The notes beneath the pieces were generated by a model. That model was not told the DNA's origin, made no database searches, and saw nothing but the letters and a program-made list of their open reading frames with translations. Below, in pieces: positions 1 to 14,000 of a stretch of 64,000 bases of DNA (position 1 is its first letter; every line of letters begins with the position of its first letter). Both the position numbers and the translations under genes were made by a program. The DNA is from Onchidella celtica (Eukaryota; Mollusca; Gastropoda; Systellommatophora; Onchidiidae). Where the stretch lies: positions 42,038,722 through 42,102,721 of the forward strand of contig OZ007573.1 of assembly GCA_963931925.1 (NCBI GenBank), given 5' to 3'.

Positions 1-1653
1 AAGAAGGCGTTGTTCTTCCTCCTCTGTAGAAAAACAATCGTAACTTCCTAATCTACTGTTGGAAGGCATGACTTCCATACTTACTCCATGACGGATATTC
101 ACCATTAATACTTTTAACCGCTGACACTGTTATAAGTCAGGCTGCAGCTCCCATACTCCACAGGCTCCCATATAGGCAATAGAATAAACGATCAATACAG
201 TTTTAATGATATTTACACGTTCCCCACGAAGAATAACGCTCTCTCTAACAGACCCCATCCTATAAGGTTTCGTAACATATATATAACGGCGTTTCCGTGA
301 CTCTCTCAGAGGCAGTAGTTATACCAAAGTAAACCCACTAGATTTAGGTTCTACAATCATGAACATTAAGTAAAATACACATACATCGTACAATTAACTT
401 ACCACTCAGCAACAGCTCAAATGCCGACAAGATACCAAAGATACCACGCTCCGACAAAGGATGTTTGCGGGTTCCCTGACCTTTCCCACTCACAAGACTA
501 GTACAAAGTTACAGTTGCAGTTGTGGTCTCCTCTTCGGCACGAAGCTGGTGAGTGCTCTCAGCGGTCTGAAGTTGGAAGGAGCGTTCGGGGATTTATACC
601 CAGTCGGGTAGCGTCCCAAGACGCTCACCGAGTGTACATTAGTTATCCTAATAGCCACCCCCGTCGACTCCACGTCAAATACTATTGAAGCATCTCTACC
701 CCCCAAGCAATTCCCAGGTGATCTGATCGTCAAGTACGGCGGTCAAGTAAACACTACCCTTTCCGGGTGTCAAAACGCTTTCCGTTGCATCGGCTACTTT
801 CCCCCTCTGGCCTACAATAACTCTGTCTCCCCGCCGTTAACTATCTTCCCACGCTAGTTATACCTTGCCGGTCTGTCACCCTGTTACAATGACAGACACT
901 AGAATTGACACAAAAAGACAGCACATTGTTTCTCTGTCCAATTCTTTTTATTTTGATACCACATCTGTCTACTTTCTTTCTTCCTTGTTTACATTAAAGG
1001 TTTTTTTCTGCAGTCACCCAGTACCAGTTCATGTCAAATGAGTTTTTGCTCCGGCGGAATTGGGAATTTAGCCCCGGGTGGAATGAGTTAAAGAGGGCAG
1101 ATGTGTGTACTTGAATTATCACATATGTTCAACTGGTGGCTGCTCTGGGCCAGACACTGGTGACAATGCACTTCAAAAGAGCAGTAAACAACATTGAGCA
1201 GATCATTTGTATCTGCATGTTTTTTTGAGACACCCTGTGCTTAAAATCTTATATGACATCACAGTGTAAAATTGTTTGTACTTACATATATTATGTATAT
1301 TTAACTGCATCTCAGACTTGAAATTTGAAATAAAAAAACTAAAAATAAAATTTGTGAGAGCGAGTAAAGTGAAATAGAAATTGAACTAGAGATGATAATA
1401 TGAAGTGAAGCCAGCCACACAAGCACACCCATAGACAAGCTTGCACACTCACAAATACACAACAGAGAGAGAAAGAGAGGGAAAGCAAGACAGAAGGAGA
1501 GAGAAAGAGAAAAAGAGAGATGGAAGAGAGAGGAAGACAGAGAGAGAGAGAGAGAATGCGATCCAAGTGTTTGGATGCAGCAAATAAGGCTAACACTGTC
1601 CATGAAAAAAGTAATTTTTGTCTGTATTCTGCTAACTTTGAACAATCTTTCAG
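1..1653. other. Upstream stretch, probably intron 2 of gene A
   Basis: I see no supported coding exon here. The small ORFs on both strands near 461-733 overlap each other and match nothing I recognise. The stretch before 1654 would be the intron preceding the first visible exon of gene A, because the homologous exon in gene B is exon 3. A purine-rich GA tract at about 1456-1556 sits about 100 bases upstream of that exon. Confidence 0.5.
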
Positions 1654-1795
1654 GATGCATATAGAGAAAACCAACATTGTCTACCACAAGAACAACACAG
1701 TGGAGTACATCCAACCTCAGCTGTTTGTGTTTGACAGGGAGGCATCTGTAGGGCCAGATACTGATACATTTAAAACCTTGAATTTTCCATTTCTT
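1654..1795 (+). CDS. Gene A exon 3 (first visible)
   Basis: The acceptor TTTCAG precedes 1654 and the donor GTAAG follows 1795. One base completes a split codon, then 47 codons follow, including KNNTVEYIQ and FDREASVG, the CD36-family core after GPYxY. At 142 nt it equals gene B exon 3 in length. It ends in phase 0. Confidence 0.87.
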
Positions 1796-4700
1796 GTAAG
1801 TTGTTGTTCTCACCTACATAACATATCAAATCAGTGTCATGAACATGTGACCTATGGCAAGCCTAAATTCCATCTAAAATAAAACTGGAAGAAGATAATT
1901 ATGACCTCTGCCAGATCTAGGTCTGTGTGTAAACAAGGACTTGGAAAAGGCCATTATCATCGATGCTCTATGATAATGATGTATATCAGTCTTATGCGAA
2001 GAGGCAACTGACGGTTCATTGCATTCCTGAGTGTGAGGGCTGTCAGATAATTTTATAGAAAAAGAAATACGCCAATAGGAAAATGTGATAATCCAAAACG
2101 AATGTAAATGTCATAAGTCACCAAATAGATAGTGTTAGTGGACCGTAGGCTAACCACAAAGAAGAACAGAGAAAATATTAAGTTGTGTTCATCGTTCAGC
2201 TAATGCTTATAATATGAAATGCCAAATCCACTAACAACAGCACCAAAAGTCAGGAAAAGGAAAAGTTTTTTTTCTTAATATCGCAAAAGTGTCATAAATG
2301 AGACACGCCAATAGCGTAGAACAATGACGATATGCACCTTAAAGAGTGTGCGGATCTAATTATTGTGGTCTCTACATATTTTGGGATTGATTGAAACTGT
2401 CAAAAGCATTCGGTAAGCTCTTTCTACCAATAAAAAATATTGTTTACTGGACTGGCCCACTTTGTTTTAAGCTCCATGCTTACAGTAGTTCACTGAGTCT
2501 CCTATGCCTACCAGTTCAATGGTCCAGTAGTGATTTTGTAACATATATAACATCCTGGCAAGTTCCATACAGACTGTCAGTACCATCAGCTGTCCATACC
2601 TGTCACTTTTTTATCATGGACTTTGATATCTTGACTATGTTACTGTTTCATAAGTAGAAAAGACTATACATTTAACTTTCAGTATCACCATCAACATGCC
2701 ATACTATAAAGCTGTAAGATGCACTGTCTAACCCATTTGATTTCATGACCTTTGGCTCTACTACACTTAATAAATTTGTATGCACTTGGGAACTCCCGTT
2801 GGCACCAATATGAAAAATTGTGAATAGTCTAAGACTTTATTTCTCTGTTTAAGACTTCATGTCCATTGACATATTCACTTTATTGATAGTGAAGATTTGG
2901 ATGTTTGAATATAAGCCAATTGCAGTTGCTCACTATTGGTTACAGAAAGCTTCCAGCTGTCTGTCTGTACGATTTTTTAACCTTCCTCATACATTGCTGA
3001 AAACGATACATGGCACATGTCATGGTATCTAATCGACCCCACACTCCTAAACATTTTCATTAAAAGTATGCTGTCTGTCGGGCCCCAGAATGCACGACTA
3101 CCACACTCAACACCGCCCTCCTGAAGAAGTTATAGGATATCCTCTTTAAAAGTATGGTGTCTGTCAGACCCCAGAACACATGAGTAGGGATATAACAATA
3201 AACTCCTCTTTAAAAGTATGGTGTCTGTCAGACCCTATGATGTTAGGGGTAGGGATAGTAAAAATGCACGTGCATTGTTGAGCATGCGCATGCAAAAATA
3301 TAAAATTTGAAAACTATGGCAGGATGGGCAATGATGTCATTGAGGAATCCCTGGAATTTCAAGAAAAAATTCCCAGAAACGAGATAATTACTAACGTTTT
3401 AAGTTATCTTTGGGTCCATTTGACCCATGACACGTGGCAAAGGTTAATGTAAGAAATTTCGTAGGATAAGATTCTAACATTAGGAGCATTGTGTGCCACA
3501 TATATACAAAATGAAACAGAAAGGTATTTGTAATAAACCCTAAATTAATAGTTATGTCTTCTACCACCATTAACATGAAATCAACTGTCATGGACTCTGT
3601 TATTTGTCTTACATTTATATAGTTTTGCATGAGTGAAATAACTGAAAGAAATAAAAAAAGAATTCCATCATTAGAATATTTGATCCTTGACATCAGAGTT
3701 ATTTTGTACTACTTACCAAAAATTACGTACAGAACTGGGAAATATTTTCTTAAAATGAGAGGTGGGAAAAATATTTCCTTCTGGTGAAACACCAGCGAGG
3801 TAAAAAGGCATTTTAGCAAGCCACCCCCCTCATAGAAAATCAAGAATTCGCCATCAAATGCAATTTTCTCAAAAGTGTTTTTTTTTTTTTTCATGGAGCC
3901 GTGATTTTATAATCTTAAAATTTCTAAAACCATTGAAGTTAGAACCATGTAGTGTAATTTGGCATGGACCAAGAGATATGACTTTGCTGTAAGGAGCTGT
4001 CTACTTTTTGTTGACTTTGGATATATGATTTTCATGTTATAGCATGTTGCGATTTTGGAACAAACTGAAATGGCAATTTTAAAAAATTCATAAAAAATAT
4101 TTCAGACAAGTGAAGGACTTTAAAATTAGTTAGTGGTAGGATCATTTGAAGCATCATAATCAGAAAGAATTTTGATGCAAACTCATGTAGAAGTATAAAT
4201 TTTAAGATTATAAAATTGTGTGTCAAAATCTAGTATGGCCACCATTATCATGGCAACAAAACATGAAATTTCGAAATCAGTGCTTTAAAAAAAAAAAATC
4301 TAGTTACACCAATTTAAGTATTTATCATGCTGGTTCACTCAAAAAAGTCCAAATAAGAAATTTTGTTCTGGCACGAGGGGCCCCCATTAAAGTCAGTATG
4401 TAAAATAATGCAACATATCTATTCAATGTGTTCAGATGCTTGTACTGTAAGCTCATTACAGTGGTCTGAAAATCATACCAGCTTTTTTCCTATTAGAATG
4501 AAAAATGTTGAGGAAATAGAGGTCAGTGGTCATCTCGATTCATTTAACCATTTTTTATGCTAACATATGATTTTGTCATTGGTGGTGTTGTTGATGAAAT
4601 TGTAGGAAAGGGAAAATTACAGTGGAAAAGTTATATATTTCATTATTTTAGATTCTCATTGACCACTTGTCAAAAACAGCAGTAGACAAATCTAAAAGTA

Positions 4701-7700
4701 TCTAGGAATATACAACCTTAGCACATAAAGGAATAGCTCATAATGCAAATCCTTTTTCTTTCTGTTTTTTGACAGACTGTAGCTAATATACTGCAACATG
4801 AGTACGCCTGGCTGCAGGAATTTGTGAATGATTTCTTCATAAGTCAGAAGGAAGATACCTTCATGACCAGATCTGTGCATGATATCTGGTGGGGGTATGA
4901 GGACCCCATACTGGAAATTGCGGCCAAAATATTACACAAATTCAACAAGACCTCTCCACTAATTAATGGGAAGTTTGGATTTTATATGGATGTGAGTATG
5001 ACTCATAGGTGAAAACAATACCAGTAGGGATGATTGTCTTGACTAAAACACTTCCATATCTGGAATATTTTCTAATCTAACACTAATTCTGATTCACTTT
5101 CCAATGGTCTGCGCATGTGCTGGACTTTTATTGAACAGCAATAGGTCACGGGCTAATGCCTTGGTGATCTAAAAGGGTGACATCTGTTATACACTTGACG
5201 AGATAATTGCAAATCAAAAAAAGGCAAACAAGCATGAGTTAAATAATTTTCTTAACCAAAAACCTAGCAAGAGACGAACGCTATCAATCCTGAACATTCT
5301 GTATCTCTGTGGCCCTCTCCCACATTTCCACTGCTCACTTCTTGTTGGGCCATATTCATTGACTTAACATAGTCTTTTTTCCCCCTCCATTATAAGGGTT
5401 CAGCTCTAATGCATCTTTGAAAAATGGAAGCTTTTAAATATTAATTATCTGTGTAATTGCATTCTCTTTTTCCTCTCCCACCAGAGAAATAACACTGGAG
5501 ATGGCCTGTACAATGTGTACTCGGGTTTGAATGAAGATTTTCATAACTATGTACAAATTGACAGGTGGAATGGTCAAAAGTAAGTAGTGTTTGTCTGTTC
5601 CTGAAATGTCTTCAAAATAGTCACTTATGGCTTGTTTTGATATATTGTCACTGCTCTACAGTAATGGCATAAGTCATTTTTGAGATATTAAGAAAAAACA
5701 AGTCGCTTTTCCTGTCATTTGGTGACTTATGCCATTATTATTCTATTGGATTATTATATTTTTCTGTTGGCATATTTCTTTTTCTGCAATATTAATTTGA
5801 TAGCCGGCATGCTCAGGAATGCAGTGAACCATCCGTTTCCTTTTGGCATAAGTCTGACATATGCCATTATCATAGAGCAGTAATGATACTCTATCATATG
5901 CTAAATTGTTGCTGTCATTCTTCTTAATTATCAAGACAGGCCTGTCAGCTGTTCCTTATTTTTACAGTTCTGTCCTGGATTATTGGTTAGAAGGTGAGAA
6001 ATGCTTTTTTTTTTTTCTCATGAAAAAAAATTTCCTGCCAGGTTTGAGAATAAAAGCCAGTTTAGTAAAGTGCAAGACAGTGGTGACAATATTCACAATT
6101 ATATCAATATACTTAGCGTACATTATTAGACGTGAAGTGTGTGACAATGTTTATTGTTTTTGTTCTTCTCTCTATGGAAATCACGGCTAACTGAAAGTCC
6201 CAGTTTGCCTTCAAAGGACATGGGTTGACATGCCCCTTCATGAAGTGGTCATTTAGCTGGCAGAGCTGTATTGCCATTCTTCTTAACTGTCATCAGGATC
6301 TTTTCTTGACTTACCATGACATTGTTTAGCATTATTCTCCTCAAGATTCATAGAAATTTGTTCTGCAAACTTTTCCCCATTGAATGAGCATGAAACTTGC
6401 ATGGGAAGATCAAGATATGAAGTCTTTACCTGAAAAACATCTTTTTTTGTATTTTTCAGAAACCTGTCATTTTGGAGGGCTGACTATGCCAATGAAATTC
6501 GTGGGACTGGTGAGTTGTTGTATCATTTTCATTATTTATATCTCTCTTCATCAAAGGGCTATTCATAAAGAATTTTTCTGGATTTTAGCTATTTTACACA
6601 CACACACACACACTCTTTTCAAATCCAGGGATCCACATTCAGAAAATATACAAAGATGTGGTTTAAAATGATTTAAGGCATTGTAGGAAGACTTTTTGAG
6701 GACCCAGGCATTGTCAACGCATTGGTGAGTCATCCAGCAGTGTCAAGACTCAACGCCATTGTACCGCCTGAAAGTGTGGGAAAAGTTAACCCTCACCCTG
6801 CGAAGGGCTTCGAAATACGTCATCGACTTTCCATGCACTCACTCTGCATCGGCATTCAAATACGGCAAGATCAAGCTGACCACACATCGCGCAGGCCGGA
6901 TTTTCACATGACGGGTCACTGACCTCTTTGAGACATAACTTACGTCTTATTGCTCACTGTATCTCTTCGAAATCAAGGGCATTGTGACAAGGACATGTTA
7001 ACCAGTGAACCACTGGTCGGAGTCACAAAGACTAAGCTTTCAAAGGCTCTCCCCACGCTATCAAAAGATGTAAAATCAACATGTGAAACTGTTGCTCAAC
7101 AAATCTGCAATATTATCTCATTTTCTCACAAGCTGACCATCATCTAGAGTTGTCTGCATCTAAGAACCAGTCAGAAACAAGCTCTGAAATGATCTTTGCC
7201 CCAAATGCCCACATTGGTTCATTATGTGTCAATCAGGATCAAACCATTTGTTTGGGGGTGGGGGGGGGGGGGGGGGCTAGTTAATCATGCTTTGTTCTCA
7301 CGAAAAGTACAACTGTCAGTTTAGTTTCATAAGTCAGATCATTGGTTAGTGACTTACAAAGGTTTTGCTGATTAATTCATTATCAAGCGTGATAAAGCAT
7401 AGCAGCGAATGTTTTCATACCGATCAATAAAAACTGAACCACATGGACAGCGGTAGTGTGGTCATCATACACCGGCAAGGGTCAATGCGACCCAGGCACG
7501 ATTCTCCATGAGTAAAGTCACTCACCGGACAGCGGCCTTTGAGTCGTCGCGCGCAGGGTGTGGGTTAATACCGTCTTCTTCAAGAGGATCTGTGATAGTT
7601 TTAGGGGAAGAAACTAAAATGTGATCTCTTTTTCCCAAAGCCTGGTCATATGGAAATTTATTACATAGATATTTCAGATTCATAATCACTGAGGTGTGAT

Positions 7701-10700
7701 ATAATGTACAGATTTTTTTCAATCCGCAGATGGTTCTATGCATCCGCCATATATTACAAAGAATTCAAAACTCTCAATGTTTGATGCCTATCTTACAAGG
7801 TAACAAAACTTCATTCACTTCTGAGTTTTTTGGTTGGTGGTATATGTCCTGGATGAATGTCAACAATTTATCTTAAATTTGAATTTTTGATACCCTAAAT
7901 CTAAGGTCTTTAGTGGTTGTACTACATAAAAAAACATTAACCTAAAATTTCCATTCAGTTTATATTTGTGGATTTTTATGCCAGAATATGTGGACAGCGA
8001 GATCTGATCTGAGACCCTATGTTGGGGGATGGGATGGTTTTTGGATTATTAAAGGTTATATTTTGTTTGTTTTTTAACCTGAGATGGAGAATGTGCGGAT
8101 GTACAATGGGGTATTTGTGTTTCAGTTGGCATTGACGGATACACCTAAAAGGTTCAGAAAATTTCTCAGTCAGTAGTTTCCATCTTTGTATGTGGCTTAC
8201 AGTGATCTTGTTTTCATCTGATCATAGGTCCCTGAAGCTGCAGTACAATGGAACAAGTTCCTATCGTGGCATAAGGACATTGCGCTTCCTAGTGCCTTAT
8301 TCAGAATTTGCAAATGCATCAGTAAATCCTGACAATGCTGGGTTTTGCACACCAGATGTGCGATACTGCATTCCATCCGGTGCCTACAACATGTCTGTAA
8401 TAGCTTACAGTAAGTAAATTTTATTATATTCTGCCTGACGACATTATGTGGCTGCTTAATGTATGTTCCTGAATGGATATATTATGTATTATCCCATTTC
8501 CACCTTGATCAGACTTGCCAACGCTGTCACCCAAAGGAAAAGAATGATGGTACCAATAGCATGGCCTTTTTCTACTTTATTGTCACTGGTTACGAAGTCA
8601 CTTACGTTGGTTTTTTACTTGAGAAACTACTGTTTCGGAAGCAGATATGTCTGTCTGCCTTTGACTTTAAAAAATTGTGAGCTTCTCCAGGGAAATGGTC
8701 CACACTGTCAATTTTTTCAAAATTGAGTTACGGGTATATACTGTGAAAGTACATAGTCCTGAGAAGAATGCACTTTATATTTCATGTAAAAATGTTGAAA
8801 ATGGACCAAGTAGTGGCTATTTCAAGGTGGCAAGGTGGAAAAAGTCAGTTTTGAGAAAAAGGCAGTTAAAGTTTGAAGTGGAATGTGTCTGACTATATTC
8901 ATGCATGCTTAGTTCAGTGCTGTAGAATTGGAAATGACCATTAAAATGGTTAATATAACAGTAGGAGTTTCCCTTTTTTTGGCCCCATAAAAAAAAAGTG
9001 GAATTCATTAAAATCCTTTTGTCCGGAGATAAAGGAATCTGAAAACTAATATAGCATTGGGAAGTCTCCCTATCCATCTATTTTTGGCTTTTTCTCAAAA
9101 GTGCCGAGTGCGACATAGGAGCATTTCCCTCGTGCACCTCACAGTTATGTGTGAGACAAGCTCATAGAGATAATAAAGTGGAAAAAGGCCAGTGTCATAT
9201 CTGTCAATTATGTCATTTGTCCTTTGGGTGGCAAAACTGTCCCTTATTTTCCAGGACCATCCTGTAACTAAGTTATCAGGAAAGACGTTAGTTTATAAAG
9301 AAAAACAAATTCTAGCCAGGTTTGGGGATAAAAGCCATTCCAGGAAATTGCAGAACGGTGGTGACAGCAGGCACAGTATACTAATGTGCTCTGTGATGGG
9401 TGTTATTGTGATTTGTATTTGAAATCTCTTTTCTATGGAAATCATAACTGATTGAGTTTCAGTTTGCTCTTCCAGGGCATGGAGGTGTGTGCCTCTTGAG
9501 GTGTCACTTATTGAAGTGGTCATTTAGTTATCAGGTGTGCTATCTCATTGACATTATTGGCGTCGAGTAGACCATCTTGTTGAATACTACTTCTGCTGTC
9601 AGATTGAAGTGGTCGTTTATCTCACTGAGGTTATTGATGTTGAATACTAGTTCTATGTAGAAGATTTCCTGGGATGTACCGTTATCCCGTTTTTGGTGGA
9701 TGTGACTGAAGTAGGAGTGAAACTGAACAAGGTTGGTGTATGTGTCAGACCAGTGACTCGCCACCCGTACATTTTGCTTGGCAATAGCACAATAAGCAGT
9801 GCCCTTGCCTTGACCCAGCGAGGTGCAGCGGGCAGGGCATACTGTGCTAGTGTGAAGCAAAATGTTTGGGCGGCGGGCCACTGGTCTGACGCCTGTATCA
9901 GCTTTGGTCTGTTTTCTCATCCCTTAGCTGTCTGCATTTGATAAGTTTTTCATCCCCTCAGTAACGTTAACTTTTGTATACATGGGTAGCACGTGCTTGT
10001 GTCATCATTCATGAAAATAGGAGTCTGACGTAAATTTGAACAATATCTCTTGAAAGTGATAAAAATATTTTACACAATGTGTACTAATGTGTAAGGGCAA
10101 TAATCAGTTTAGTACTTAGCCAACTTTCATATCTTGACTGTCTGTTTTATGAACTTGAGGACTTTTAAAATTGAAGGGTTAATGTTGTTGATGCTAGAAG
10201 CTGATAAAGGTAGACATGACATTTTGAAGAGGGCATTTCTGATAACGCAAGCCTGATAAATGTCTTTAAAAAATTAACACTATCAATGGGACCTGGATTT
10301 ACACGTGTCTGTCATTAATGTCAGTAGGTTGGTGAAGATAACAGCATAATTTTATCAAACTGTCTAAGGTACCCAGCTCTGCTCGGGATAAATTTGTTTA
10401 TTAGTTTCAGTTGTGGGTGATTATGATGGATTTGCTTCAACTTGTCCGTTCAGTTGGGTTTATTTTGTTGCTGCTTTTGTTTGCTTGTTTTTAATGAGTC
10501 TTTTTGCATCCCCCTCTGCGATAGTGCCCTACACATCCCATCAGCATGTGAAGCGAAGACTGTTACAAAATGGCAATAATCTGCCGCAGTGTGTTCAATA
10601 GTGAACACACTGCAGGAAGTAATAATGCTGGTCATGTGTTAGTGGAAAAGGAAAGGCTTGGGGGCAATAATAGCGATGCAAAGCAAACTCAAAAAAATAC

Positions 10701-11041
10701 TTCCCCCTCCATTTCAAGGCTCCAGATCTAAAAATGAATCTTCTGCAGGTCACAGGGAAATCTCCTGTAAAATTTTAGGCAAATCCAAGCTGCGTGAGCG
10801 ACAGTAGGTCTTGAAAAACCCCGCAAGGGTTTTTATTATATGGATTGTGAAAAGGTGCACGGTAATGATATATGAACCACTAGACAGCAAGAATGAATAG
10901 ATATATTTGAACTGGTTTATCATTACTCCTGTAGGAACATTGCAGGCTTTCTCTTTAGTACTTTGTGCAAATCATATCGTTTATATATCAGTGATTGTGG
11001 ATAGAAATGTTGAGAGTTCAAGTGTGATGTGAGAGAGAGAG

Positions 11042-11080
<39 letters not shown>

Positions 11081-14000
11081 ATGTGTGTGTGTGTGTGCTG
11101 TCAACATTTGCCATTATCGCTATGATACCGGCATCCCCCAGCAACATTGCTGCACTGAAAATTCATGGGGTTGCAGGAGGGCTAAAAAGGCCCCAAAAAC
11201 GCAGGGGGTGTTGCAAAGCCACATATCAAAACGAATAATAATCTGTGCAATAAATTTGAAAAGAATTAGAGCTTCAAGGAAACTGGTCCATCTCTCTGTA
11301 TTTCAGATTCTCCGGTGTATGTTTCCTTGCCTCACTTTGTGGGAGGAGACCCATACTACCAAAGGCAGGTCAAAGGTCTGCGGCCATCACAGAGCAAACA
11401 TCAACCTTTCTATGATATTCATGCAGTAAGTATTGGCATATCCATAAATCATAGGAACTGTCTGCCTAAGGAGGGCTGCCACCCTATCAAGCTTTTCGTC
11501 CACCCTCAGCCTGCCCCCTGCCATAAAATATGAAAATATGCAAGTTTACTCTTCAGTTCTGAATGAACCGCTCAGGCGTCTGATAAATTTCATTCGCATG
11601 CTGATTTCAGCGGATGCGGGGTTGAACCAGATTTTATAAGAACTGAAAATTTTGAAAGGCAGTGCATTTATATAGAAGAACAGATGTCAGAAGAATCCCT
11701 AAAATCTGCTTACAACAGCTGCAAGTTTGTCTATAAAACAGTGCTTTTTGAAAATTAATTTGTGCTTAGGTGGAAAATAAAAGACTTGTGATATTTTCAC
11801 AGTTTCGTGCATGTTAAGTGGCGGAAATCTTCCTAGGATGCTTGTATATTGAGCTTATTCAGATGAGTGAGGTGTGTGCAAGTCTGGGTTGAGAAGTGAC
11901 TGCAGTAAAGCCTATTTACACTTGCAGATTTTAAGAACAGAAAAAAGGAAAGGCAATTCAGTAGTGAGCAGGTTGTGTTGACACTGTTCCGAAATTGGAA
12001 TGAAATCTGACCCTCTCTTATTTCATTTCCGATTTCCTCCAGAAAAACTGGAATTGAATCATTCCTATTGCCAATCCGATTTTGGAAAGGTTATGCGTTA
12101 CATCACAACCTCGCTGGTCTAAATTTGCATTCGGTTGAACCATCACTGAAACTTTCACAAAAAAATGTTTGAAGGTAAGAGCTGACCATGAGATACTAAA
12201 TCACCCACAGTACCATAACAAGCAAGCAAAAACCAAAGCCCTCGAAGTTGTAGCAAGTGATAAAAAGCCTTGACAAGGGAGATTAATTTCACATTCATAC
12301 ATTGAAAAGCGGAAGCAAACAATTCCTTCCCTCGACGAGTGAGTGGCCAGCTGCGGCCATCTCATTCACATGATCAAATCAAATGCTGCATGTCTCTTCT
12401 CATTCCGAAAATGGACTAGTGTAAACAAACAGCATTTCGAGGTGGAAACCAAAAAGCGAAATTGGAAAGCCAGAAGAGTTGTTCCCCTCTGCCCCCCATT
12501 CCCTTTTTTCTATTCCTGAAACCCACCAGTGTAAACAGGTCTTCACAGGGCATTATTTTTCCCAGAGATTTAAATTAATAAGTTATTATTTTTAATAATC
12601 ATACATTTGCTTCTATGTATTGGTTAATGCCTGAAAATTATGATTTCCCCCAGCTGACTGGAGTCTCTATGAGAGCTGCCAGAAGGTATCAGATTGTAGC
12701 GCGAACTCAGAGCTTTGAGCATTTTACGTAAGTAGATCCATGACTCTGTGCGTGTTGTTCTCTGTCATATAATTTTTATGTACTTTAGTGTGTGTACATA
12801 ATGTGGCTGTGTGATATACTGTGTGTAGTATTTGAAAAAAGGTAAGTAAAACTTGATATAAAGCCACTTTTAGTGATGTGTTAAAATTTCTCATAGGACC
12901 TGAAGAATTGCTAGTACAGTAAACCTCAAGACATTAGAAATCCTGCTTCATATATATATTTCATGTTTGTCCCTTGTGTAATTTCTTGCTTAGTTTTGTT
13001 TTTTTTTAAAGTTATATTAGCTTTTTCATGGCCCCAGTGGCTGATGTGTAAGGTAATTTTCAATCAGCTTCATGGGCCGGTCAAAATTGCTTGATGGGCG
13101 GGATCTGGCCAGGGGGCTTGTAGGTTGCCCATGTCTGAATTAACTCTTTCCCTAAGGGCCAGCATTCCACATCTGGACAGAGCACCTCCTGGGGTTATAC
13201 GCCATACTGTACTGTGCATTTCTAAACAAAGATCCCCTTACAACACAACAGCTGTCCAAACTATACGCTTATTGCACACGTGGTATCGCTGGACATGCTA
13301 GGACAAAGGAAGCTTTACCAAGAATTCTATTTTTAAGGTTCAATGTCACAGGATGTTAATTTCCAATATGGTGGTCAAGGAATACCTTTACAACATCACA
13401 ATGCAGGCTGCGTTGTACCGGCTGCCTCTAGGGAAGTGTGCGACGAATTGTGCATTGTACCATAGGGAAAGAGTTAAAATGACAAAGAAAAAAAAAATGT
13501 AAGGTGAGGCTGCAGAAAGACTTGGTACAAACCAGGCTCCTGGAATAAGAAAAACATGTATTAATTTCCAAACCCCAAATTAACAATAAAAAATAGGAAA
13601 ACTCCACAAAATATATCGAGGGTTATGTACAAAATCATCAAATTGAGAAAAACAAGTATGAAATTTGTAACCTTCATAAAAATTCAAATAATTGCAATAA
13701 TTTCAACACAGTCACATGAATAGCTTTATTGGGTTATGGGCAAGGACTACATATAGTAGTCCTTGGTTATGGGACAAAGTCACACACTTTGTGTCTTGGA
13801 TATCTGCAGACACTTACCCGAGCAATGAATAAAATTGGACATAACACATTCTGGTTGATAACCCTTGATATGCTAAATTCTTTTAAGAAAGCACATTATA
13901 AATGAAAATGAGAAAGAATGTGAGGAGTTCAAAATGAACGTTCACTGGGCACTGAGAGCATGTTGAATTTGCAAGGCTATAGAATGAAATCTTTGTGACA

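Noticed and set aside
461..733. Overlapping ORFs on both strands
   Set aside because: No recognisable domain, no splice context, and no match to the missing exons of gene A.
3061..3240. CRISPR-like spaced repeats
   Set aside because: Only three irregularly spaced diverging copies in an intron of an animal gene.
9540..9941. ORFs of 126 and 82 residues on opposite strands
   Set aside because: They read through a palindromic MITE, which yields related frames on both strands.
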